This document shows positions 40,431 to 49,400 of a stretch of 64,000 nt of DNA, in pieces. The position numbers and the translations under genes were made by a program. The number at the start of each line of letters is the position of its first letter. Position 1 is the stretch's first letter. The stretch spans positions 1,240,001-1,304,000 of the forward strand of contig NZ_LT629732.1 of NCBI RefSeq assembly GCF_900104745.1, given 5' to 3'. The notes beneath the pieces were generated by a model. The model did not search any database. It was not told where the DNA came from and saw nothing but the letters and a program-made list of their open reading frames with translations. Source of the stretch: Actinopolymorpha singaporensis. GTDB lineage: Bacteria; Actinomycetota; Actinomycetes; Propionibacteriales; Actinopolymorphaceae.

Positions 40431-41333
40431 ATGCCCGAGTTGCCCGAGGTGGAGGCGCTGGCCGAGTTCCTGCGCGAGGAGGCCGTCGGCCGCACCGTGA
40501 CGCGCGTGGACGCGGTGGCGATCAGCGCGCTCAAGACGTTCCAGCCGCCCATCACCGACCTCGCCGGGCGGACGATCGCGGCGGTCGGCAGGTACGGCAA
40601 GTTCCTGGACCTCACCATGCGCGCACAGGGCAGCACGGAGGGGAGCGCGGAAAGTGCCGACGACCTGCACCTGATCGTCCACCTGGCCCGGGCCGGCTGG
40701 CTGCGGTGGAGCACCTCGCTGGCGGAGAAGCCGCCGCGTCCGGGCAAGGGCCCGCTGGCGGTACGCGTCCACCTCGGCGACGGCGTGGGGTTCGACCTCA
40801 CCGAGGCCGGCACCCAGAAGCGGCTGGCGACCTACGTCGTCACCGACCCCGCACTCGTGCCCGGTGTCTCCCGGCTCGGTCCGGACCCGCTGGCCGACGA
40901 GTTCACCGAGCAGACGCTGGGCGACATCCTCAAGGCCGCCGGGCGGGCCCAGCTCAAGGGCATCCTGACCGACCAGGCGCGCATCGCCGGCATCGGCAAC
41001 GCCTACTCCGACGAGATCCTGCACGCAGCGCGGCTCTCGCCGTTCAAGCCGGCGAACGGGCTCTCCGCCGCCGAGACCGCCACGCTGTACTCCGCGATTC
41101 GATCCGTGCTCACCGACGCCGCGGTCCGTGCGCGGGGGCTGGCCGCCAAGGACCTCAAGGCGGAGAAGAAGACCAACCTCGCGGTGCACGGCCGCACCGG
41201 GCAGCCGTGTCCTGTGTGCGGCGACACCGTCCGTGAGGTGTCGTTCGCCGACTCGAGCCTGCAGTACTGCCCCACCTGCCAGACCGGCGGCAAGCCGCTC
41301 GCGGACCGCAGGCTGTCCCGCCTGCTGAAGTAG
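40431..41333 (+). CDS. Fpg/Nei family DNA glycosylase
   Basis: A 300-residue base-excision repair glycosylase/AP lyase. The catalytic N-terminus MPELPEVEAL gives Pro2 and Glu3 once Met is removed. The helix-two-turn-helix region is LTDQARIAGIGNAYSDEILHAARLSPFK. A C-terminal zinc finger (CPVCG...CPTC, about residues 260-286) completes the fold. It removes oxidised purines or pyrimidines; assignment as Fpg or Nei is not clear. A frame start two codons earlier would put a residue before Pro2, so ATG 40431 is preferred. Confidence 0.92.
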   Translation: MPELPEVEALAEFLREEAVGRTVTRVDAVAISALKTFQPPITDLAGRTIAAVGRYGKFLDLTMRAQGSTEGSAESADDLHLIVHLARAGWLRWSTSLAEKPPRPGKGPLAVRVHLGDGVGFDLTEAGTQKRLATYVVTDPALVPGVSRLGPDPLADEFTEQTLGDILKAAGRAQLKGILTDQARIAGIGNAYSDEILHAARLSPFKPANGLSAAETATLYSAIRSVLTDAAVRARGLAAKDLKAEKKTNLAVHGRTGQPCPVCGDTVREVSFADSSLQYCPTCQTGGKPLADRRLSRLLK

Positions 41334-41416
41334 TTCGGGGGTTCGGCCCGCGCGCCGGAGGCCCGTGCGGACCCCAGGGCGACACCAGAGCGACGACAGT
41401 CTCAACATGTGTCCGA

Positions 41417-41442
41417 GCGGTCCGTGAAACCGTACGGACCGC
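41417..41442 (+). terminator. Hairpin after the Fpg/Nei gene
   Basis: GCGGTCCGT (41417-41425) pairs perfectly with ACGGACCGC (41434-41442) around an eight-base loop, 84 bases after the stop codon. There is no T-run. Confidence 0.5.
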
Positions 41443-41766
41443 GCCGCTGCAGGACCCATGGGCAGCACCGCACACAAAGGCCGCCTAGGGTGTGCCGCGG
41501 GGGTGGGCGCCGGTGAAGCGAGTGTCTCATCCGCGCGGGTCCGGCAAGGCGGAGGAGGCGCGTAGCGGTGTTCTACGCGTGACGACCACACCGCAGCCGG
41601 GCGCGATGCGGGAGACACAAGTCGGGCGGCCACCTCGCGGGACACCCTAGGGTGACCGGGCAGACGAGGCCGCCAGGCAGGCTACGTCGTCAGTGCAGTC
41701 GACGCAGTCGATGCAGTCGACGTGGTGCCGACGGCCTCCCACCTCACCACACACTTCGGAGGATGA
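41443..41766. other. Gene-free region upstream of the flippase operon
   Basis: Nothing coding is seen. CCTAGGGTG occurs at 41484-41492 and 41646-41654, the second copy inside a perfect 12-base palindrome (CACCCTAGGGTG, 41643-41654). Three 9-base tandem units (TGCAGTCGA, CGCAGTCGA, TGCAGTCGA) occupy 41694-41720. GGAGG lies a few bases before the flippase start. The palindrome is a possible operator for the polysaccharide operon. Confidence 0.4.
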
Positions 41767-43335
41767 GTGGTGCGCCACGCCGCACCCCGGCGGGGGAACC
41801 TGGGTTCGGCCATGGTCGCGCTGACCGCGGCCCGGCTGGCGTCCGTGGTCGCGCAGTTCCTGGCCGGTGTGGTCGCGGCCAGGCTGCTCGACCCGGCCGC
41901 GCTGGGCGTCTCCGGTGTCGGTCTCACTCTCGGCTGGGCGATCGCGATCGTCGCCAACGGCGGCCTGAACATCTCCGCCGTCTACTTCCTCGGCCGCCGT
42001 CCCGGTGAGCAGCGGGCCGTCGTCCGCGCCGTCCTCGGCCTCACGCTGGGGGCGCTCGCGGTCGGCGCGGTGCTCACCGCCGGAGCAGGCGCCGTGGTCG
42101 GCCCGCTCGTGGTGGGCCGGCAGGTCCCGCTGCTGATCGGCGCTGCCGCGGTGATCGCGCTGGCCACGGTGGGATACGAGGTGGTCGGTGCGCTGCTGCT
42201 CGGCCTGCACCGCCGCGGGGCCTACGTCCTCGCCGACGTGGCCCGCAGCGTCGCGACGTTCGGGTGCACCGTACTCATCCTCGCCGCTGTCAGCCGTACG
42301 GCGGAGGGCTACGTCCTGGCGACCGGGCTCGGCATCGCCGTCCCTGCGCTCGCCGCCCTGGTCGTGTTGCGCCGCGAGACGGGGACGATCCGGCCGAGGT
42401 TCGATCGGGAGTTCTCCCGGGACGCGATGCGGCTCGGCCTGACCGGACAGCTCGGCAACGTGCTGACGTTCCTCAACCTGCGGCTGGACCTGATGCTCGT
42501 GCCGGCCCTGCTCCGGCTCGACCTCGCCGGCGTCTACTTCGTCGCCACCCGGGTCGCGGAGGTGGTCGGGCAACCGTCGACGGCGGCGTCGTCCATGCTG
42601 TTCCCGCACGTCTCCGCCCAGACCGACCCGCGTGACACCGCGACCACCGAACGCACCTCGCGGCTCACCCTGCTGACCACGCTGGCGGCCGCGGCCGTCC
42701 TCGCCGCGGTGTCGCCGCTGGTGCTCGGACTGTTCTTCGGCCCGACGTACCGCAGGGGCACCACGGCACTGCTCCTGCTCCTCGCCTCGATGCTGCCGCT
42801 CGCGCTGGCCCGGATCCTCGCCGCCGACCTGAAGGGACGCGGCCGGCCGGGCCTGGTGTCGGTGGGTACCGGCGTGGGCGCGGTCCTCACGGTGGCCGCC
42901 GACGTGGCGCTGATCCCGCTGCTCGGCATCGAGGGCGCGGCACTCGCGTCGGTGATCGCGTACGCCGGGACGGCCGGGGTCCTGCTGGGCTGCTACCGCA
43001 GGGTGACCGCTGCCCGGCTGCTCGCTCTGGTGCCCCGGCCCTCCGACGTCGGCGACGTGGTGCAACTGGTACGCGGGCGGCTGCGCCGGTCCGGTGGTGC
43101 GCCCGCCACCACCTCTGCGGCCGGTGCCACCGCGGCGTCGGCCGACGAGTCCGTGTCCGGGTCGGGGTCCGGGTCCGTGTCCGGGTCGGCGCCGGTGCAC
43201 GGACCGGAGTACACGCCGAGGCACGCGGCCAGGCCCGCGCCGGGGCCGACGTCGGACGCGGTACCGCACGAGATGCCCCCGGCAGACGCGGCCGAGGAGG
43301 CACGCCGGTCCGGCGCCACCCGAGATCCGGTATGA
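41767..43335 (+). CDS. Oligosaccharide flippase (Wzx/MVF-type membrane protein)
   Basis: A 522-residue protein with about twelve to fourteen helices typical of polysaccharide transporters, e.g. SVVAQFLAGVVAARLLDPAALGVSGVGLTLG and LGNVLTFLNLRLDLMLVPALLRLDLAGVYFVATR. The last 90 residues are a cytoplasmic low-complexity tail rich in Ser/Gly/Pro. It should flip a lipid-linked sugar across the membrane. GGAGG precedes GTG 41767 (or the GTG next to it). It overlaps the DUF5693 gene (ATGA, 43332-43335), forming an operon with csaB. Confidence 0.88.
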   Translation: MVRHAAPRRGNLGSAMVALTAARLASVVAQFLAGVVAARLLDPAALGVSGVGLTLGWAIAIVANGGLNISAVYFLGRRPGEQRAVVRAVLGLTLGALAVGAVLTAGAGAVVGPLVVGRQVPLLIGAAAVIALATVGYEVVGALLLGLHRRGAYVLADVARSVATFGCTVLILAAVSRTAEGYVLATGLGIAVPALAALVVLRRETGTIRPRFDREFSRDAMRLGLTGQLGNVLTFLNLRLDLMLVPALLRLDLAGVYFVATRVAEVVGQPSTAASSMLFPHVSAQTDPRDTATTERTSRLTLLTTLAAAAVLAAVSPLVLGLFFGPTYRRGTTALLLLLASMLPLALARILAADLKGRGRPGLVSVGTGVGAVLTVAADVALIPLLGIEGAALASVIAYAGTAGVLLGCYRRVTAARLLALVPRPSDVGDVVQLVRGRLRRSGGAPATTSAAGATAASADESVSGSGSGSVSGSAPVHGPEYTPRHAARPAPGPTSDAVPHEMPPADAAEEARRSGATRDPV

Positions 43336-45524
43336 GGTTCCCCGTGAAACCAGCGCGGGTCGCGCTCGGCTGCTTACTCGCGGTCGCGCTCGTGCTGCCC
43401 GCGCTGGGGACGCGGATCCTCGCCGAGCACCGTTCGAACGCGGTGAACATCGCCGTCGTCGACTCCTCCGTGGGTAACTGGACCGACGGGCGGAGCACTT
43501 CCGGGACGGCAGACGTGCTGGACCGGGTACGCGGGAGCGGAGTCGGGTCGCTGGTGGTCGGCATGCGGTCGGTGCGCGACTACGTCGAATCCGGTGACCT
43601 CACGCCGGTCGACGTACGCCGGGCCGGGCGGGGCGAGATCCCGGCCGCGCTGGACCGGCCCGGGCAGGCCGTCGTCATCCGGGGCCGTCCGTACGATCCG
43701 GACGGGACGTTCGCGCGGGCGGTCGAGGCGCTGACCACCCGTTTCGGGGCCCGTCTGAGCACCGCGACCACGCCGGACATGGTGCCCTATCTCCGGGTCG
43801 CCGGAGCGCGCGACCTGGACGACTTCCCGGTCGGGTACGACCAGGGCCGGCTGAGGATGCTGTGGCAGGCCGGGTTCCACGTGGTGCTGGCGCTGCCCGC
43901 CCGGGTGACGTCCGGCCGGACCTGGCTGGAGGCCGAACTCGACGAGGCGGCGTCGATGGCGGGGAGCCGGACGGTTCTCGCGCTCGGTCCGCTGCCCTTC
44001 GCAGGCGGAAGCGCGGCCGACCTGGACGAGTTCACCGACTTCCTGCGTTCCCGCGACTTCGACCTCGCGCTCCCCGACATGTACTCCCCGGCGGGCGACG
44101 TGGCGTACGCGAGCCGGCTGTCCGGCCGGCTGATCCGTACCCACGTCATCTCCGTCACCACCGACTACGACCGGCACGCCGTGGTGGTGCGCGCCCACCG
44201 CGCCGAGAAGGAACGCGGCGTCCGGTTCGTCGTCCTGCGTGCCTCGGGCACCGATCCGCGGTCGCGGCTGCCGCTGAGTACCGTCCTGGACCTCGCACCG
44301 CCGCTGACCCGCGACCTTCCCGTTGGGCTGCACCTCGGCACGCCCGAGGCCCTGGCCGCCGTGGAGCCCGCTCAGTGGGCGCGGGCGCTGGTGCTCGCCG
44401 GTGGCCTGGTGCTGGTCGCGATGACCGGGTTCTGGTGGCTCGGCGCGATGGTGCGGCGCCGGGTGGCTGCGGCACTCAACGCCACACTGGTCGCGCTGAC
44501 CGGCGCGGCCGGACTCGCGGCCCTGCTCACCGACCGGCTGCTGCCCTGGCAACTGGTGACGTTCGTGGTGGGGTCGGCCGGCGCGGTCCTGTCCGTCCTG
44601 GCGGCGATGAGGTCCGCGGCCGGCCCGGTCCGGCTGGTGGAGTTGGTGGGGTTGGCGGAGTCGCCGGAGCCGCCGGATGGAGTTCGGCGTGGGGGCTGGG
44701 GCCGGGCGTTCTCGGCGTACGCCCTCGGGATGTGGGTCGCGATGACCACCGGACTCGTGGTCGCCGCCTTCGGTGCCCGGAGCCTGTCCATGGTCGGGCT
44801 GGCACCGTTCGTCGGGGTGAAGGCGTTGCTGGTGGGCCCGCCCGTGCTGGTCGCGGTGTACGCCTTGCTGTACGCCCGTAGGCGCCGAGCCTCCGTGCGC
44901 GGTGCCGGCCCCCGCGCACGTGCCGCGTCGCGGGGAAGGCGCCTGACGCGGGTGGTGCGGGCGGTGCGGCCGAGGCACGTGTTCGTCACCGCGGTGGTGC
45001 TCGCCCTGGTCGGCTATCTGCTGCTGCGCTCGGGCAACTCCGGAGCCGCGCCCGGCTTCGAACTCTCGCTCCGCGACACCCTCGACGAGACGCTGTACAT
45101 CCGGCCGCGGTTCAAGGAGGCGTTCCTCGGACTCCCCGCGCTGCTGGTGGCGCTGCTGCTGACGGCGCGCGGCGGGAGGTTCGGCACCGGCTGGGTGGCG
45201 GCAGTGGTCGCCGCGGTCGGTACGGCCAGCACGGTGGACACGTTCGGGCACTTCCACACGCCGGTGGCGGCGGCCCTGCTGCGCACTGTGTACGCGAGCG
45301 CCTGCGGCCTCGTGCTCGGTGCCCTGGTGGCGGGGATGCTCGCCTGGCTGACCGCGCGGCCGAGGTCGGGCCGGAAGCCGGGCGGGAAACGGTCGAAGTC
45401 GCGGGCGAGGCGGGCCGGCCAGTCGAGGCGATCGAGGCAGTCGGGACAGTCGAGACAGCGGGGACAGTCGGGGCAGGCAGGCGCACCCGGTGCGCGCATG
45501 AGGCAGGAGGACGTACACGGATGA
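43332..45524 (+). CDS. DUF5693 family membrane protein
   Basis: A 730-residue protein. An N-terminal helix (about 8-26) is followed by a large extracytoplasmic domain of about 320 residues (ANAVDSSVGNWTDGR region, VVLALPARVTSGRTW, DLALPDMYSPAGDVAYA). About nine helices then occupy residues 350-665. The C-terminus is a basic Arg/Ser/Gln/Gly repeat (RRSRQSGQSRQRGQSGQ). DUF5693 proteins are usually encoded next to csaB in Bacillota and other lineages, which supports a role in secondary cell-wall polymer assembly; the activity is unknown. The stop overlaps csaB (ATGA). Confidence 0.82.
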   Translation: MRFPVKPARVALGCLLAVALVLPALGTRILAEHRSNAVNIAVVDSSVGNWTDGRSTSGTADVLDRVRGSGVGSLVVGMRSVRDYVESGDLTPVDVRRAGRGEIPAALDRPGQAVVIRGRPYDPDGTFARAVEALTTRFGARLSTATTPDMVPYLRVAGARDLDDFPVGYDQGRLRMLWQAGFHVVLALPARVTSGRTWLEAELDEAASMAGSRTVLALGPLPFAGGSAADLDEFTDFLRSRDFDLALPDMYSPAGDVAYASRLSGRLIRTHVISVTTDYDRHAVVVRAHRAEKERGVRFVVLRASGTDPRSRLPLSTVLDLAPPLTRDLPVGLHLGTPEALAAVEPAQWARALVLAGGLVLVAMTGFWWLGAMVRRRVAAALNATLVALTGAAGLAALLTDRLLPWQLVTFVVGSAGAVLSVLAAMRSAAGPVRLVELVGLAESPEPPDGVRRGGWGRAFSAYALGMWVAMTTGLVVAAFGARSLSMVGLAPFVGVKALLVGPPVLVAVYALLYARRRRASVRGAGPRARAASRGRRLTRVVRAVRPRHVFVTAVVLALVGYLLLRSGNSGAAPGFELSLRDTLDETLYIRPRFKEAFLGLPALLVALLLTARGGRFGTGWVAAVVAAVGTASTVDTFGHFHTPVAAALLRTVYASACGLVLGALVAGMLAWLTARPRSGRKPGGKRSKSRARRAGQSRRSRQSGQSRQRGQSGQAGAPGARMRQEDVHG

Positions 45525-46669
45525 GAATCGCGCTGCTCGGCTACTTCGGGTTCGGCAACGCGGGGGACGAGGCGATCCTCGCGGCCGAGATCGCGGCGCT
45601 GCGGTCGGCGTTCGCGGCGGAGGCCCCGGCTGGTCTCCCGGTCCGGGGGTCGCCGGGCGAAGCCGAGCCCACCTTCGTGGTGATCTCCGGCGACCCGGAC
45701 CACACCCGGCGCACGCACGGGGTGGACGCGGTGTCGCGCACCGACGTCCGGGCCGTGCTGGCCGCCCTGCGCGGAAGCGACGCGCTGGTCGCCGGTGGCG
45801 GCAGCCTGCTCCAGGACGTCACCAGCGCCCGGCCGGTCGCGTTCTACGCCGGCACGATGCTGGCCGCGCGGGCGGTGGGTACGCCGGTCTTCGTGTACGC
45901 GCAGGGACTCGGTCCGGTGCGGCGGCCGGTCAACCGCGCCCTGACGGGGGCCGCGCTACGGGCGTCGCGGTACGTCGCGCTGCGGGACGCCGACTCGGCG
46001 GCGCTGGCCGATCGGCTCGGCGTCCGGGACGTCGACCTCGTACCCGACCCGGTTCTCGGTGTCGACCTGTCGGCCGGTCGCGTGCCGCCGCTCGGTGGCG
46101 AACGGCCCCGGCTGGCGGTGGCACTCCGGGCGTGGGCGGGCTCCGAGCGGTGGCTGCCCGCGGTGCGTTCGGCGCTGGTCGAGCTCTCGGCCGACGCCGA
46201 CGTCGTACTCGTACCGTTCCACGCCGGCCAGGACGGTGACCTCGCCCGTGACCTGGCCCGTGACCTCGCCCACGACCTCGACGACGGCGTGGAAGTGGTT
46301 GCAGGCCGCCCGGCCGGTGCCGACGGGCACCGGGCCGCGCTGGAAGCGGTGGCCGGCGCCACCGCCGTACTCGGCATGCGGCTGCACGCACTCATCGCCG
46401 CCGCCGGAGCCGGCCGGCCGTTCGTCGCGTTGTCGTACGACCCGAAGGTGACGGCGTTCGCCGACCGGGTGGGACAACCCGTGGCCGCCACGCTGCCGGG
46501 CCCTTCGGCCGGCGACGCGGGCGGGGAGGAGTTGCGCGAGAACGTGGTGGCGGCCGTACGGAAGGCGCTCCAAGGGCCGGACCAGGCCTACCTCGACCGG
46601 CTCGCGGTCCTGCGTGCCGACGCCGCCCGCCCGGCGACCGTGATCGCCCGCTCCCTCATCGGCCACTGA
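45521..46669 (+). CDS. csaB: Polysaccharide pyruvyl transferase CsaB
   Basis: A 382-residue pyruvyltransferase. It begins IALLGYFGFGNAGDEAILAAEIAAL and has LVAGGGSLLQDVTSARPVAFYAGTMLAA, VFVYAQGLGPVRRP, and ATAVLGMRLHALIAAAGAGRPFVALSYDPKV near the end. It should add a pyruvate ketal from PEP to a wall polysaccharide; pyruvylated polymers anchor SLH-domain S-layer proteins in Bacillota. Here, with the flippase and DUF5693 genes, it forms a compact three-gene unit. The target polymer in an actinomycete is unknown. Confidence 0.9.
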   Translation: MRIALLGYFGFGNAGDEAILAAEIAALRSAFAAEAPAGLPVRGSPGEAEPTFVVISGDPDHTRRTHGVDAVSRTDVRAVLAALRGSDALVAGGGSLLQDVTSARPVAFYAGTMLAARAVGTPVFVYAQGLGPVRRPVNRALTGAALRASRYVALRDADSAALADRLGVRDVDLVPDPVLGVDLSAGRVPPLGGERPRLAVALRAWAGSERWLPAVRSALVELSADADVVLVPFHAGQDGDLARDLARDLAHDLDDGVEVVAGRPAGADGHRAALEAVAGATAVLGMRLHALIAAAGAGRPFVALSYDPKVTAFADRVGQPVAATLPGPSAGDAGGEELRENVVAAVRKALQGPDQAYLDRLAVLRADAARPATVIARSLIGH

Positions 46670-46884
46670 CGTCGCGATGTTCCGGTCCCGTCTGGCCCGT
46701 TTTGTCCGGAACTCCGGTAACCAACTCCGCACCCAAAGTGGTCGGGTGTGCAGGATTGGTACCGGCTCAGTGGGTGGGCGCGGCTGCTTTCCCGCATCGA
46801 GGGAAACCTCTCGAACACCCGACAATGGATGACCCGCGTTCGGACATCGCATTGCCCCACCGGGAGGCATTAGGGGGGTACGGA

Positions 46885-46899
46885 CGCCTATCGTGACTA
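46885..46899 (+). promoter_or_regulatory. 15-base motif shared with 62457-62471, containing a TATCGT -10-like hexamer
   Basis: CGCCTATCGTGACTA lies 31 bases before the tcpC-like ATG. The identical 15-mer appears upstream of the VirB6-like gene at 62457-62471 and was not seen elsewhere in the window. TATCGT fits a -10 element. Co-regulation of the two secretion-like units is inferred. Confidence 0.6.
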
Positions 46900-46930
46900 C
46901 TACGGGCAAGTAGCCGAGAACAGTAGGGTC

Positions 46931-48850
46931 ATGACAGAACCGAACGAACCGACCACACCGCTGGCGCGGATGCGGTTCTCCTGGCAGCGGGGCGCCGACG
47001 TCTCCGACGCGCCAGAGGCGGCGGACGACGACACCTCGGTCGACGACACCTCGGTCGACGACACCTCGGTCGACGACGCGTCTTCCGACGACGACGTCGC
47101 CCACGGGGCTGCCGCCGAGCCGGACGCCCTCGAGCGGGCTGCCGGCGGCGATCCCGACGACCTCCGTGCTTCCGGTACGCCGGAGTCGGCACCGGCCTCC
47201 GCGCCGCGGCCCGAGCATGCTCCGGCGGCCGGGCCAGGGCAGCCGGGCCAGCCGGCTCAGGACCGCCGGTCGGGTGAGGAATCCCGGTCGGGCCAGGAGC
47301 CCCGGCCGGCTCGGGAGGTTCGACCGACCTCGGAGCTGCCGGCGACTGCCGACTCGCCCCCGGCCGCCTCGTCCGCGGCGCCGGCGGCCCCATCGCCCAC
47401 ACCGGCCGCGCCGGCCAACGGCCACGCCGCCACCGGCGAGTCCGGCCCGGCCGTGTCCAGCCGCCGAGCGAGCGAGGAGGCCCGCAACCGACTGGACGAG
47501 TCGCGGTCGGGTCCACGGCCGGAGTCGCGACCCGAGCCCGATGTCGACGACCCGGCCTGGGCAGCCACCGACCTCGGCGAGCTCGACGACGCGGCTGCCG
47601 AGCCCGAGAGCAGGCGCCAACGGAAGCGCCGCGAACGCCAGGAGCGCAAGAGCCGGGCCACCCGGGCCGAGCAGGTCGGTGACGAACCGGTGGCGGTCGG
47701 CGAGGCGGTTCCCGCCGCCTCGCGTACCCCCACTGCACGGCCGAACGTCGCTCGTACCTCCGGCCGTCCCGGCGCCCGGCCGGTCGCACCACCCCCCGCG
47801 GCGACCGCCACGAAGCGGAGCCGGCGAGACCGCGGCGACTTCGACGTTCCGGCGCCCGGGCGCCGCTTCTCCGGCGGCCGGGCCGCCCACACCGGGCTGC
47901 GGGTCGCTCTCGTGCTCACCGCCTGCCTCCTGGCGCTCGGCGTCGTCGCCTATTCCGCGTTCGCGCTCGGGGTCTCCACCGGACGGGACAACTCTCCCCG
48001 GCTGAGCGGGGCCGACCTCGCGCGCTACCGGCTCACGGCGTTCCCGACCGCCGAGGCGGGCCAGTTCGCCGCCGACTACGCGCGGCTCTGCTTCACCCAC
48101 GACCCCACGCCGGGCGCCAACGACGCTCGCGAGCAGCGACTCGCGCGGTACGTCTCGGGCGGCACCGACCCCCGCTGCGGTTGGAACGGCGAGGGTTCCC
48201 AGTCCGTCGTCGACGCGGCCTGGACCGGTGAGTCCGAGCCCATCGACGTACCCGGCCTGCAGGGCAACGCCAGGATGATGACCGTACGAGTGCTGACCGA
48301 CTCCGGCAGCAGCCGGATCGTCACCGTCCCCGTCTACGTCGCCGACCTCGCCCACGCCAACGGCATGCGCATCGTCGGCGACATCGGCGAGATGCCCCAG
48401 CCCAACCTCGCGGCCCCGCCGGCGGTCAAGCCGCCGTCGGCGACGGACTCCCGGTTGAGCGAGGCACTCACCCAGGGACAGTTCTTCGAGCAGTTCTTCA
48501 CCGCGTGGGGCGCCTCGGACCGGCCGGCACTGCAGCGGTTGGTGACCCCGGACGCCACCGCCCGGACCACGGCCGGCCTCAACCGCATCCTGGCCGGGCC
48601 GACCATCCAGGAAGCCAGGGTGTTCCTGCCGAAGGGCGCCGACCCTTCCACGCCGTACGACTGGAAGACGGGGCAGACCACGCAGGCCTGGGTGTGGGTG
48701 GTCTGGCAGACACCGGGTGAGGGGTCGAAGGCGACCGAGACCCGCGGCTACCGGCTCCAGTTGGTGAAGACCACCCAGGCGAGCAGCCCGACCCAGGAAT
48801 GGGCGGTGCGCGACATCCAGGGAGGGATCCCCGACGTCAAGGGGGGATAG
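46931..48850 (+). CDS. TcpC/VirB8-like conjugation protein
   Basis: A 639-residue protein. An acidic, Ala/Pro-rich cytoplasmic N-terminus of about 310 residues starts MTEPNEPTTPLARMRFSWQRG and contains three DDTSV repeats from a 15-base tandem array at 47028-47072. One transmembrane helix lies near 320-345. The extracytoplasmic part (about 350-639) holds two NTF2-like segments, consistent with TcpC/VirB8-like periplasmic-face scaffolds. These proteins form the core of Gram-positive conjugation channels. It opens the secretion-like operon. The shared 15-mer lies 31 bases upstream. Confidence 0.75.
   Translation: MTEPNEPTTPLARMRFSWQRGADVSDAPEAADDDTSVDDTSVDDTSVDDASSDDDVAHGAAAEPDALERAAGGDPDDLRASGTPESAPASAPRPEHAPAAGPGQPGQPAQDRRSGEESRSGQEPRPAREVRPTSELPATADSPPAASSAAPAAPSPTPAAPANGHAATGESGPAVSSRRASEEARNRLDESRSGPRPESRPEPDVDDPAWAATDLGELDDAAAEPESRRQRKRRERQERKSRATRAEQVGDEPVAVGEAVPAASRTPTARPNVARTSGRPGARPVAPPPAATATKRSRRDRGDFDVPAPGRRFSGGRAAHTGLRVALVLTACLLALGVVAYSAFALGVSTGRDNSPRLSGADLARYRLTAFPTAEAGQFAADYARLCFTHDPTPGANDAREQRLARYVSGGTDPRCGWNGEGSQSVVDAAWTGESEPIDVPGLQGNARMMTVRVLTDSGSSRIVTVPVYVADLAHANGMRIVGDIGEMPQPNLAAPPAVKPPSATDSRLSEALTQGQFFEQFFTAWGASDRPALQRLVTPDATARTTAGLNRILAGPTIQEARVFLPKGADPSTPYDWKTGQTTQAWVWVVWQTPGEGSKATETRGYRLQLVKTTQASSPTQEWAVRDIQGGIPDVKGG
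47028..47072. repeat. Three 15-base tandem repeats in the tcpC-like gene
   Basis: GACGACACCTCGGTC is repeated three times exactly, encoding DDTSV each time, followed by a fourth degenerate unit (GACGACGCG...). Copy number may vary between strains. Confidence 0.8.
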
Positions 48851-49003
48851 ACGTGTTCGTGCGCGCTCGGGTGGCGAGTTCACTACAGTGCACGCGCCGC
48901 GTGCGGTCATCCGGGCAGCGAAGTACGACCCGGGACCACCGTGCGTCAACAACGACGGGCGTCGCAGACGTACGTCACCAAGGAACGAGGGAGGTGAGCC
49001 GAG

Positions 49004-49276
49004 GTGACCGGAATGTGGATTCTCGCGTCGGGGGGTTCCCAGCTCGACGCGCTCTTCGGCCGAATCGAACGGCTGCTGGCCGGGGTGGCGGTAGGCGCCC
49101 TGACGGTGGCCATCATCATCATCGGATTCAAGATCATGTTCGCGATCCGGCGGGGTGACAACTTCCGCGAGGCGATCCAGAACATGGGCGTGGTGGCGTT
49201 CGCCGCGCTGCTGATCGGTGGTGCGTCCGGGATCGCCTCACTGCTGAGCGCGATCGGCCGGCAGATCGGCGGCTAG
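49004..49276 (+). CDS. Small two-helix membrane protein, VirB2/pilin-like candidate
   Basis: A 90-residue protein with two transmembrane helices, about 24-48 and 62-82, joined by a short basic loop (AIRRGDNFREA). The size and two-helix hairpin with a polar start and Gly/Ala-rich second helix resemble VirB2/TrbC pilins, which this class of locus often encodes at this position. There is no clear signal peptide. GGGAGG lies nine bases before GTG 49004, favouring it over ATG 49013. Confidence 0.65.
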   Translation: MTGMWILASGGSQLDALFGRIERLLAGVAVGALTVAIIIIGFKIMFAIRRGDNFREAIQNMGVVAFAALLIGGASGIASLLSAIGRQIGG

Positions 49277-49400
49277 GGCGGCGCGCCGGCAGGTGGTCGG
49301 TGTTCCCGTGGGCCGGACCGGGCACCGGGTGCCCGTGCCCGTCCACCGCGTCGAGGAGTCCCCACGAGTGACCCCGCGAGCGACCCGGAGGAGGTGAGCG

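Noticed and set aside
41460-41490. Short ATG-started frame MGSTAHKGRL before the flippase operon
   Set aside because: Ten codons, no ribosome site, no coupling to a following gene; likely chance.
45956-48952. 998-codon minus-strand open frame antisense to csaB and tcpC-like genes
   Set aside because: No domain content; both plus-strand genes have clear motifs and normal starts.
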